A stretch of 6,989 bases of DNA from Chloroflexota bacterium (GTDB lineage: Bacteria; Chloroflexota; Limnocylindria; Limnocylindrales; CSP1-4). Under the pieces are notes generated by a model. That model did no database searches. It worked only from the letters and a program-made list of their open reading frames with translations, and had not been told where the DNA came from. Position 1 is the first letter of the stretch. Every line of letters begins with the position of its first letter. The stretch spans positions 1-6,989 of the forward strand of contig JAJYDP010000260.1 in the NCBI GenBank assembly GCA_021777365.1, read 5' to 3'. The position numbers and the translations under genes were made by a program. Of this stretch, positions 1 to 5,988 are shown one piece after another.

Positions 1-2120
1 TAGGCGTTCTGCGGGGAGAGCTCGACCGGCCGTGACTCGTTGAGAACCAGCCCAATCGCCTCCTCGGTCTCCCGGAGGGCGGCCTCCCGGGGATCCACCT
101 GGATCGCGTAGAGCGAGGTCAGGCAGGCTTCCATCTGGATGATGGTGTTCGACTTCAGCACGTAGATGGGAAGGGCACGCTCCTCCGCATCGCGGAGCGC
201 CGGGGGCTTCTGCCGATAGTAGTTGCGGAGCGTGATGACCACCTCCGCCTCCTCGGCGTCCTGCACCACCACGACCGGGAGCTGCAGCTCGCGGATGGAC
301 TGCTCCAGCTTCTTGCGGCTGATCCCGAACCCGAGCACCCGGATCGTCGGGAGGGACGTGGGATACCCATCGGGCGCGCGGGAACCGAGCCGGTCGAAGC
401 GCGATGGCCCGGCCGGGAAGGACTCCGTCCCGTCCTCTGCCTCCAGGTCCTCGTCCCCTTCCTCGTCCTCGAATGTGGCCGCGGTCACGGCGACGATCGC
501 CTGCGGCGCCGGGGCGACCGATCCGGCCTCCGCCACGCCACCCCGGGACGCCGGGCCACCCGAGGAGGACAGGTCACCCGCGACCTCGCCCTCGGGACCG
601 GCCGCTGGCCCCTGCTCCGCCTCGCCGGCGCTCGCCTCCAGGGCGCGTGCCGCCGCCTCGCGCCAGGAACGGTGACGCTCCAGTTCACGGGCGTCCCTCG
701 CCCGCTGCTCCGGCAGCGTTCCCACCGAGCCCCGCTCGAGCGGGCCGCGGTCCGCGATCTCTCCCGATCGGAATGCCCCGCCGGGCTCGCCCAGCGTCGC
801 GAAGTAGACGTCCCGGTCGGCGTCGAACGTCGCCCGCCCGGTGTCGCCCGCCGGCGAAGTCCCGGGCCCCGTGTCGGCGGAGCGGCCCCGCGGTGTGCGG
901 CCGGTCTCGCGTCCGCGTGACGCCCGCCATCCGCCCGACGTGCCGGGATGGTAGCCGGGCCGGTAACCGGGCTCCGGCTCGCGCCAGGCGCCCGTCCGGT
1001 ACTCGGTCTCCCCCCGCCAGCCGGGCTCGGGGCGCCAGCCGCCCTGGCCGGTGCCGACCAGGCCGGCGAAGCGGTCGGCCACGCCCTGCGCCGGGCGGGG
1101 GCGCGGTCGGGACTGCGAGCGGTGCACGCCGCCCTCGTCGCGCCAGCGGAGCTCGGGGGCCACCGGGTCGCCGCGCAGCATCGCGTCGACCGTCTCTGCC
1201 ACGTCCGCGTGGACCATGACCCGGTCGCGGTCCTGGATCTCCACCACGACGTCGAAGGTGGGCGGCGCCTTGCGCTCCAGGACGCTCTTCTGCGTCCGGC
1301 GACGGCGCGCCTCCTCGTCGCCCAGGGTGACGCTCTGGATCCCGCCGATCAGGTCGGAGAGGGTGGGGTTCAGCATCAGGTTGTCGAGCGTGTTGCCGTG
1401 GGCCGTGCCGATCAGCTGCACGCCCCGCTCGGCGATCGTCCGGGCCGCCATCGCCTCGAGCTCGGTGCCGATCTCGTCGATCACGATGACCTGCGGCATG
1501 TGGTTCTCCACGGCCTCGATCATCACGGCGTGCTGCAGCGCAGGGGTGGGCACCTGCATGCGGCGGGCGCGCCCGATCCCCGGGTGGGGGATGTCGCCGT
1601 CCCCGGCGATCTCGTTCGAGGTGTCCACCACCACGACGCGCTTGTCCAGGTCGTCGGCGAGGACGCGTGCCGCCTCGCGCAGCATGGTGGTCTTGCCGAT
1701 CCCCGGCCGGCCCATGATCAGGACCGAGCGTCCCGACTCCACCAGGTCCCCGATGATCTCGATGGTGCCGAAGACCGCTCGCCCCACGCGGCACGTCAGC
1801 CCCACGATCTTGCCGCTCCGGTTGCGGATGGCGCTGATGCGGTGGAGCGTGCGCTCCACGCCGGCGCGGTTGTCGTCGCCGAACGAGCCGATGTGGTCCA
1901 CCACCCACTGGATGTCCCGGTCGGTGACCTCGCGCTCGAGCAGCACCTCCTCCCCGCCGGATCCGAAACGCGCCTCCGGGCGCCGGCCCAGGTCGAGGAC
2001 GACCTCGATCAGCTCGCGCTCGGGCGGCATGCTCCGCAGGCGCTCCGCGATCTCCGGCGGGATGGCCGCCAGCAGAGCGTCCAGGTCGTCGGTCAGCTCC
2101 GGTCGTCGTTGCGGTGTCAC
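1..2120 (-). CDS. Ycf45/SpoIIIAA-like AAA-type ATPase, probable R3H protein (3' end cut by window)
   Basis: Partial gene: 706 codons from a GTG start are visible and the frame is still open at the left edge. The start follows GAGGAG (2125-2130) and lies 20 nt after the acetyltransferase stop. An N-terminal helical region (residues 1-125) precedes the ATPase core: Walker A GRPGIGKT at 137-144, Walker B VIVID at 211-215 with Glu216, then conserved-looking blocks GTAHGN (238-243), [10 protein letters not shown] (251-260), an Arg run at 272-275 and LERKAPPTF (281-289). This matches cyanobacterial Ycf45 and resembles the SpoIIIAA ATPase. After a linker of about 270 residues (320-590) comes a second small domain (591-675, [15 protein letters not shown] onward) that recurs in Ycf45 proteins. 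The visible part ends at VELSPQNA, where relatives continue into an R3H nucleic-acid-binding domain. The last codon is TA plus an unseen base, so it is Tyr or a stop; I infer Tyr. The cellular role of the family is poorly known. ATPase call strong, R3H inferred. Confidence 0.9.
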   Translation of the reverse strand, partial: MTPQRRPELTDDLDALLAAIPPEIAERLRSMPPERELIEVVLDLGRRPEARFGSGGEEVLLEREVTDRDIQWVVDHIGSFGDDNRAGVERTLHRISAIRNRSGKIVGLTCRVGRAVFGTIEIIGDLVESGRSVLIMGRPGIGKTTMLREAARVLADDLDKRVVVVDTSNEIAGDGDIPHPGIGRARRMQVPTPALQHAVMIEAVENHMPQVIVIDEIGTELEAMAARTIAERGVQLIGTAHGNTLDNLMLNPTLSDLIGGIQSVTLGDEEARRRRTQKSVLERKAPPTFDVVVEIQDRDRVMVHADVAETVDAMLRGDPVAPELRWRDEGGVHRSQSRPRPRPAQGVADRFAGLVGTGQGGWRPEPGWRGETEYRTGAWREPEPGYRPGYHPGTSGGWRASRGRETGRTPRGRSADTGPGTSPAGDTGRATFDADRDVYFATLGEPGGAFRSGEIADRGPLERGSVGTLPEQRARDARELERHRSWREAAARALEASAGEAEQGPAAGPEGEVAGDLSSSGGPASRGGVAEAGSVAPAPQAIVAVTAATFEDEEGDEDLEAEDGTESFPAGPSRFDRLGSRAPDGYPTSLPTIRVLGFGISRKKLEQSIRELQLPVVVVQDAEEAEVVITLRNYYRQKPPALRDAEERALPIYVLKSNTIIQMEACLTSLYAIQVDPREAALRETEEAIGLVLNESRPVELSPQNA

Positions 2121-2124
2121 GGCG

Positions 2125-2130
2125 CTCCTC
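2125..2130 (-). promoter_or_regulatory. Ribosome binding site of the ATPase gene
   Basis: GAGGAG on the minus strand lies 4 nt before the GTG at 2120. It decides the start: no ATG offers an equally good site, and the N-terminal residues from this GTG give a sensible amphipathic helix ([20 protein letters not shown]). Confidence 0.7.
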
Positions 2131-2140
2131 GCTCGCCTCT

Positions 2141-3193
2141 TCAGCGGATGGCCGGCACCAGGGCCGGTTCGGCGACCCGCACGAGGGCCTCCTTCATCAG
2201 CAGCGTGACGGTGGCCACGTTGGTGAAGCCGCCCTCCTCGAAGCAGCGGTCCAGCGGCGCCTCGTACGTGCGCATCGGCGCGATCACCCCCGCGTCATGG
2301 CGGCCGCCGCGGGAGCGGCCGGCCCCGGTGCGTTCGGCCACGACCGAGAGCCCGTACCGGATGAGCTGGCCCGCGTCGTGGTCCGGGCGGGCCAGCACGC
2401 GCAGATAGTGCGGCTGCTGCTCCCGCGCGACGCCGACCTGCAGCATCCCGGCCAGCTCGTCGCCCCTGGCGCCCGCGCCTTCCTGCACGTACGTCTCCAC
2501 CTCGGCGAAGCGCAGGATCGGGGCGAGGCTGCTCCGCGGGATCCGCGCCTGCCCGGGCCGCTCCCAGTCGGGCAGCCGGTACGACTCCAGCCGCGCCACC
2601 GGCGGGGGCGTCACCCGGGCGTAGAGCCGGGTGAGCGCCAGCGCATCCATGGGTGCCGCCGGGCGGATCCCCTCGCGGGCGGCCTCCTCGGCGGAGACGC
2701 GGGGCAGCGGGATCTCCGGCGCCTGGTACAGGATGTGCTCCTGGCCGTAGGTGATGAACCCCGCCTGCATCAGCAGCTCCACGTTGCCCCCGGAATCGGC
2801 GCACGCCACGTGGAAGCGCACCGCACCGCGCCGGGCACCGTCACGGAGCAGGTGCTGGACCAGGCGCAGCCGGATATCCCCGGCCTCGTGGATCCCCACC
2901 GCGTCGAGCTCGACGATGGTCCACTCGTCCCGCTGCGGATCGCGCTCCACGCGGGCCAGCCCGGCCAGCCGGCCGTCCTCCTCGTAGACGTAGAGCTGGT
3001 CGCTGGGCCGGAAGGCACCGAGCGGAAGCCGGAAGAGGCGGAAGACGCTCACCTGGCTGCGACTGACCGGCAGTCCGAGCGAGCGGACGCCGGACTCGCG
3101 ATCGTCGGACTGGTGCGACAGGAGCGAGAGCTCGCCCAGCGCGGCGAGATCGGTGAGGCGCGCCCCGCGGACGCGGCCGGGTCGGCTGCTCAT
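2141..3193 (-). CDS. Tandem GNAT-family N-acetyltransferase-like protein
   Basis: 350 residues with two GNAT-like halves. The first (about 7-160) has strand [19 protein letters not shown] (65-83), a central strand around [12 protein letters not shown] (91-102), a helix [16 protein letters not shown] and the typical GNAT ending [20 protein letters not shown] (137-156). The second (about 176-345) starts [22 protein letters not shown] and ends with [19 protein letters not shown] followed by a final strand. GNAT enzymes transfer acetyl groups from acetyl-CoA. The usual acetyl-CoA loop (R/Q-x-x-G-x-G/A) is not recognisable in the first half, where [10 protein letters not shown] stands in its place, so that half may be inactive or bind something else. 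The substrate cannot be told from sequence. The start is the ATG of an ATGA overlap with the pdxT stop, so translation is probably coupled to pdxT. A longer upstream reading in the same frame is only the shadow of pdxT. Predicted cytosolic: no signal or membrane segment. Confidence 0.8.
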   Translation of the reverse strand: MSSRPGRVRGARLTDLAALGELSLLSHQSDDRESGVRSLGLPVSRSQVSVFRLFRLPLGAFRPSDQLYVYEEDGRLAGLARVERDPQRDEWTIVELDAVGIHEAGDIRLRLVQHLLRDGARRGAVRFHVACADSGGNVELLMQAGFITYGQEHILYQAPEIPLPRVSAEEAAREGIRPAAPMDALALTRLYARVTPPPVARLESYRLPDWERPGQARIPRSSLAPILRFAEVETYVQEGAGARGDELAGMLQVGVAREQQPHYLRVLARPDHDAGQLIRYGLSVVAERTGAGRSRGGRHDAGVIAPMRTYEAPLDRCFEEGGFTNVATVTLLMKEALVRVAEPALVPAIR

Positions 3194-3906
3194 GACGCGG
3201 CCCGTCCCTCGGCCTCCGCGGTCGGCCCGGTCCGGGTGCGCGGCGCCGGGTCGGCGGGGATCGCCGTCATGCCGGGCAGGGTCCGGTGCCGCGACGGGCG
3301 GAGGCGGCGGCCGGATACCGCGCCGGGCTCGGCGTGGTCGGCGGCCATGGCGACCAGGAGCCGATGGAACCTGGTCTCGCCCGCGAGCTCGGGATGGAAC
3401 GCGGTCGCGAGCACGTTCCCTTCGCGCACCGCCACGACGCGGCCGTCGTCGAGCCGCGAGAGGACCTCCACCGTCGGTCCCACGCGCGCGACGACCGGCG
3501 CCCGGATGAAGACGCCGTGCACCGGCAGGTCGCCGAGGAGCGGCACGTGGAGGTCGGTCTCGAAGCTGTCGAGCTGCCGCCCGAACGCGTTGCGCTTGAT
3601 GTCGACGTCGAGCACCGGGAAGACGGGCTCGTCCCCGTCCAGGATGTGCCGGGCGAGCAGGATCATCCCGGCGCACGTGCCGAACACGGGGGTGCCATGG
3701 GCAAGCAGGTCGAGGATGGGGGGCCGCAGTCCCCATCGATCGATCAGCTTGCGCATCGCGGTGCTCTCGCCCCCGGGCAGGATGAGGCCGCAGATCCCCT
3801 CGAGGTCGGAGGGGAGGCGGACTTCCACGCCGTCCACGCCGACGCGGCGCAGGACGTCGACGTGCTCCGCGAACGCGCCCTGCACGGCGAGAACGCCGAT
3901 CCTCAT
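3190..3906 (-). CDS. pdxT: PLP synthase glutaminase subunit PdxT
   Basis: 238 residues. PdxT hydrolyses glutamine and channels the ammonia to PdxS for direct synthesis of pyridoxal 5'-phosphate. Class I glutamine amidotransferase landmarks are all present: start MRIGVLAVQGAFAEH, the PGGEST loop (44-49), nucleophile Cys78 in FGTCAGMIL, RNAFGRQLDSFE (105-116), VFIRAP (132-137) and the His171/Glu173 pair in AFHPE. Known PdxT proteins are about 190-200 residues; this one carries an extra tail (about 193-238) rich in Pro, Arg, Thr and Ala. I chose the ATG at 3906 because MRIGVL aligns with family N-termini. An in-frame ATG at 3915 (adding MTA) is a real alternative and sits 19 nt after the pdxS stop. 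No strong ribosome binding site is seen for either, which suits translational coupling to pdxS. The stop overlaps the next start as ATGA. Confidence 0.96.
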   Translation of the reverse strand: MRIGVLAVQGAFAEHVDVLRRVGVDGVEVRLPSDLEGICGLILPGGESTAMRKLIDRWGLRPPILDLLAHGTPVFGTCAGMILLARHILDGDEPVFPVLDVDIKRNAFGRQLDSFETDLHVPLLGDLPVHGVFIRAPVVARVGPTVEVLSRLDDGRVVAVREGNVLATAFHPELAGETRFHRLLVAMAADHAEPGAVSGRRLRPSRHRTLPGMTAIPADPAPRTRTGPTAEAEGRAAS

Positions 3907-3934
3907 GGCCGTCATGCCCGCCGGGCCCCGCCGG

Positions 3935-4822
3935 CTACCAGCCCCGTACGGCCAGCCTGTCAGCCTCGGCGATGGTCCCGAGCTCGATCCCGCGCATCGG
4001 GGCACCGAGGCCCTTGGAGACTTCCGCGAGGATCCGGGGATCGTCGTAGTGGGTGGTGGCCTGCACGATCGCCCGGGCCATGCGGGCGGGATCGTCCGAC
4101 TTGAAGATCCCGGAGCCGACGAAGACGCCCTCCGCACCCAGCTGCATGGCGAGGGCCGCGTCCGCGGGCGTGGAGATGCCGCCGGCGACGAAGTTGACCA
4201 CCGGCAGGCGGCCCGTGCGGGCGACCTCCGCGACCAGCTCGTACGGAGCCTGCAGCTCCTTGGCCGCGGTGAAGAGCTCGTCCTCCCGCTTGGCCGTCAG
4301 CGCCCGGATCCCCGACTGCACCGCGCGGATGTGCCGGACCGCCTCGACGATGTTGCCGGTGCCGGCCTCGCCCTTGGTGCGGATCATCGCCGCGCCTTCC
4401 GCGATCCGGCGCAGCGCCTCGCCGAGGTCCCGGCAACCGCACACGAACGGCACCTTGAACTGGTGCTTGTCGATGTGGAAGGCCTCGTCGGCCGGGGTGA
4501 GGACCTCCGACTCGTCGATGTAGTCGACGCCGAGAGCCTCGAGGATCTGCGCCTCGACGAAGTGGCCGATGCGCGCCTTCGCCATCACGGGGATGGTGAC
4601 CGCGTGCATGATCGCCTCGATCAGGGCGGGGTCGCTCATGCGGGCCACGCCGCCGGCGGCCCGGATGTCGGCGGGGACGCGCTCGAGGGCCATGACGGCG
4701 CACGCACCCGCGTCCTCGGCGATCTTCGCGTGCTCGGCCGTGACGACGTCCATGATGACGCCGCCCTTGAGCATCTGGGCCAGGCCCTTCTTGGTGGCCC
4801 AGGTGGATGTCTCGGTGCTCAT
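3935..4822 (-). CDS. pdxS: PLP synthase subunit PdxS
   Basis: 295 residues, the normal size for PdxS (about 294). PdxS is a TIM-barrel enzyme that builds pyridoxal 5'-phosphate from ribose 5-phosphate, glyceraldehyde 3-phosphate and ammonia supplied by PdxT; in known cases twelve PdxS subunits carry up to twelve PdxT. The catalytic residues are visible: Asp25 (GGVIMDVV), Lys82 in [10 protein letters not shown], which forms the first sugar imine, and Lys150 in [11 protein letters not shown], the second lysine. Other signatures are [10 protein letters not shown] (45-54), [14 protein letters not shown] (100-113) and the ending AVRGW. The start at 4822 ([16 protein letters not shown]) gives the family N-terminus. 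The frame stays open upstream to an ATG at 4957, but those extra 45 residues do not look like PdxS. The nearest Shine-Dalgarno-like GAGG is about 14 nt from the ATG, so the initiation signal is weak. First gene of the minus-strand operon. Confidence 0.98.
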   Translation of the reverse strand: MSTETSTWATKKGLAQMLKGGVIMDVVTAEHAKIAEDAGACAVMALERVPADIRAAGGVARMSDPALIEAIMHAVTIPVMAKARIGHFVEAQILEALGVDYIDESEVLTPADEAFHIDKHQFKVPFVCGCRDLGEALRRIAEGAAMIRTKGEAGTGNIVEAVRHIRAVQSGIRALTAKREDELFTAAKELQAPYELVAEVARTGRLPVVNFVAGGISTPADAALAMQLGAEGVFVGSGIFKSDDPARMARAIVQATTHYDDPRILAEVSKGLGAPMRGIELGTIAEADRLAVRGW

Positions 4823-4958
4823 CGGTTGGGTGTTGACCTCGGAGGTTGCTGATGGCGCCCGCCGGTGCCCGGCTGGCGCGAATCCACTGGCGCGGCCATC
4901 CTGGGAGCCGCTCGCTGCTGCGGCCCACCGCCCAGCACGGATCAGACCGGGCGCCACT
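4823..4958 (-). promoter_or_regulatory. Possible structured 5' leader of pdxS
   Basis: If transcription starts about 7 nt after the -10 at 4966-4971, the leader is about 136 nt. A perfect 9-bp inverted repeat, TGGCGCCCG at 4956-4948 and CGGGCGCCA at 4861-4853, would close it right at the 5' end. Inside, GGGCCGC and GCGGCTC pair (7 bp with one G-U) around the loop AGCAGCGA, flanked by CTGG/CCAG, and GCCGG-GCA-CCGGC forms another small hairpin. Downstream, ACCT-CCG-AGGT (4846-4836) would hide the only GAGG near the start. The pairings are seen; regulatory function is inference, and GC-rich DNA gives chance stems easily. It matches no riboswitch class I know. Confidence 0.35.
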
Positions 4959-4965
4959 CCCCCCG

Positions 4966-4974
4966 ATTATCGCA
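4966..4974 (-). promoter_or_regulatory. Putative extended -10 promoter for pdxS operon
   Basis: The minus strand reads TGCGATAAT, matching an extended -10 (TGn followed by a TATAAT-like hexamer with one mismatch). It stands out as an AT-rich island in very GC-rich DNA. No convincing -35 lies at 16-18 nt spacing, which extended -10 promoters can tolerate. It would serve pdxS, pdxT, the acetyltransferase and the ATPase. Confidence 0.45.
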
Positions 4975-5127
4975 TGGGCGCTTCGCGTGGAGCTTCGCGG
5001 GCAACCGCGCCGATGCGGCCCGCGCTGGCCACCGCGAACGCGGTCCCGGGCTGGTGCACGGGCGCGGGCGCGCGGCGGGGCGCGGAGGTCGGGTGAGGGC
5101 CGCGCACGAAGTCCGGCCGGCGGTAGC
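4975..5127. other. Remainder of the divergent intergenic region
   Basis: About 150 bp between the putative pdxS promoter and the glycosylase start. It is GC-rich. Apart from a TAGCAT hexamer at 5124-5129 that could be a -10 for the glycosylase gene (7 nt before the ATG at 5137), I see no clear promoter, operator or small gene. Frames are open through it in several phases, as expected at this composition. Confidence 0.5.
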
Positions 5128-5964
5128 ATGCCGCCCATGCCCACGCCGGCATCGCAACCCGACCGACTCGCGGGCCTCACGAGCCCTGCCGGACTCGCGA
5201 CGCTCGCGGACCTCGAGGCAGCGATCGTCGCCTGCCGCGCGTGCCCCCGGCTCGTCGAGTGGCGCGAACGGGCGGCACGCGAGAAGGTGGCCCGCTTCCG
5301 CCACTGGACCTACTGGGGACGGCCCGTGCCCGGCTACGGCGACCCGGGCGCCCGCCTCGTGGTGCTGGGCCTGGCGCCGGCCGCGCACGGCGGCAACCGG
5401 ACGGGCCGTGTCTTCACCGGTGACCGGTCCGGCGACGTCCTCTTCGCCGCGATGCACCGTGCCGGGCTGTCGAACCAGCCGACGTCGGTCTCCGCCGACG
5501 ACGGGCTGCGCCTGCAGGGCGCGTGGGTGGCCGCCACGGTGCGCTGCGCCCCCCCGGCGAACCGGCCGCTGCCGGCCGAGCGGGACCGGTGCCTGCCGTT
5601 CCTGGTGCGCGAGCTCCAGCTGCTGCCGGATGCCCGCGTCCTCGTCGCCCTGGGCGCGTTCGGCTGGGACGGTGCGCTGCGTGCCCTCGGCGTGCTCGGC
5701 CACGCGGTGCGGCCCCTTCCCCGCTTCGGTCACGGCGCGGAGGCACGGATCGGGCCGTGGACGCTGGTCGGCTGCTATCACCCGAGCCAGCAGAACACGT
5801 TCACGGGGCGGCTGACGCCGGGGATGCTCGACGACGTACTCGCACGGGCGTGCGCACTCGCGGGACTGCAAGGCGCGCCCTCGGCCGGCGCGGCCGGAGC
5901 CGCAGTGGCGCGCGCAGGACGAGCGGCGGACGCGCACACGGGCGAATCGGCCAAGGAGGTGTAG
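5128..5964 (+). CDS. Family 5 (UDGb-type) uracil-DNA glycosylase with 4Fe-4S cluster
   Basis: 278 residues. This enzyme removes uracil and other deaminated bases from DNA as the first step of base excision repair. Motif 1 is GLAPAAHGGNRTGRVFTGD (81-99), diagnostic of family 5, which lacks the polar catalytic residue found in other UDG families at this point. Motif 2 is HPSQQNTFTG (218-227). Four cysteines for an iron-sulphur cluster are in place: Cys36 and Cys39 (CRAC), Cys140 (VRCAPP) and Cys155 (RCLPF). YWGRPVPGYGD (62-72) and PRFGHGAE (198-205) are also typical. The tail after about 248 is Ala/Gly-rich and unlikely to be structured. Start: ATG 5128 or ATG 5137, same frame; neither has a good Shine-Dalgarno sequence. 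A TAGCAT 7 nt before 5137 would allow a leaderless message from there (275 residues). It is transcribed away from pdxS and stands alone on its strand. Confidence 0.95.
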   Translation: MPPMPTPASQPDRLAGLTSPAGLATLADLEAAIVACRACPRLVEWRERAAREKVARFRHWTYWGRPVPGYGDPGARLVVLGLAPAAHGGNRTGRVFTGDRSGDVLFAAMHRAGLSNQPTSVSADDGLRLQGAWVAATVRCAPPANRPLPAERDRCLPFLVRELQLLPDARVLVALGAFGWDGALRALGVLGHAVRPLPRFGHGAEARIGPWTLVGCYHPSQQNTFTGRLTPGMLDDVLARACALAGLQGAPSAGAAGAAVARAGRAADAHTGESAKEV

Positions 5965-5986
5965 GCGCCGGCCGGCCGGCCGGCGC
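5965..5986. terminator. Perfect 22-bp GC palindrome between convergent genes, possible bidirectional terminator
   Basis: Half-site GCGCCGGCCGG followed exactly by its reverse complement. It begins at the base after the glycosylase stop (5962-5964) and ends 2 bp before the regulator stop codon (5989-5991 on the minus strand). Either transcript would form a very stable stem with the central bases as loop. No T-run follows on either side, so it is not a textbook intrinsic terminator. Placement between two converging stops is the main argument. Confidence 0.55.
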
Positions 5987-5988
5987 GC

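Noticed and set aside
1..2. The ATPase ending with a stop codon exactly at the left edge
   Set aside because: The codon is TA plus an unseen base, so a stop is possible, but relatives continue from the VELxPxN-like segment into an R3H domain, so Tyr and continuation are more likely.
685..1908. A 407-codon minus-strand open frame in a different phase from the ATPase
   Set aside because: The overlapping frame holds Walker A, Walker B and other family motifs; this one is an Arg/Gly/Pro-rich shadow.
948..2408. A 486-codon plus-strand open frame over the ATPase gene
   Set aside because: It mirrors the ATPase codons, has biased composition and no recognisable motif, and crosses a real gene boundary.
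3194..3736. N-terminal extension of the acetyltransferase through pdxT
   Set aside because: The extra residues are an off-frame reading of pdxT. The GNAT fold begins right after the ATG at 3193.
2114..4852. A 912-codon open frame on the plus strand opposite pdxS, pdxT and the acetyltransferase
   Set aside because: The three minus-strand genes have clear families and catalytic motifs. The antisense product is His/Asp/Arg/Gly-rich with no domain, as expected from GC-rich codon structure read backwards.
4823..4957. PdxS start at the in-frame ATG 4957
   Set aside because: The 45 extra residues do not resemble PdxS, and the 295-residue form from 4822 matches the family length and N-terminus.
5953..5959. 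Perfect AAGGAGG Shine-Dalgarno sequence at the end of the glycosylase gene
   Set aside because: No start codon follows at suitable distance; the next bases are the stop codon and the palindrome, and the downstream gene is on the other strand.
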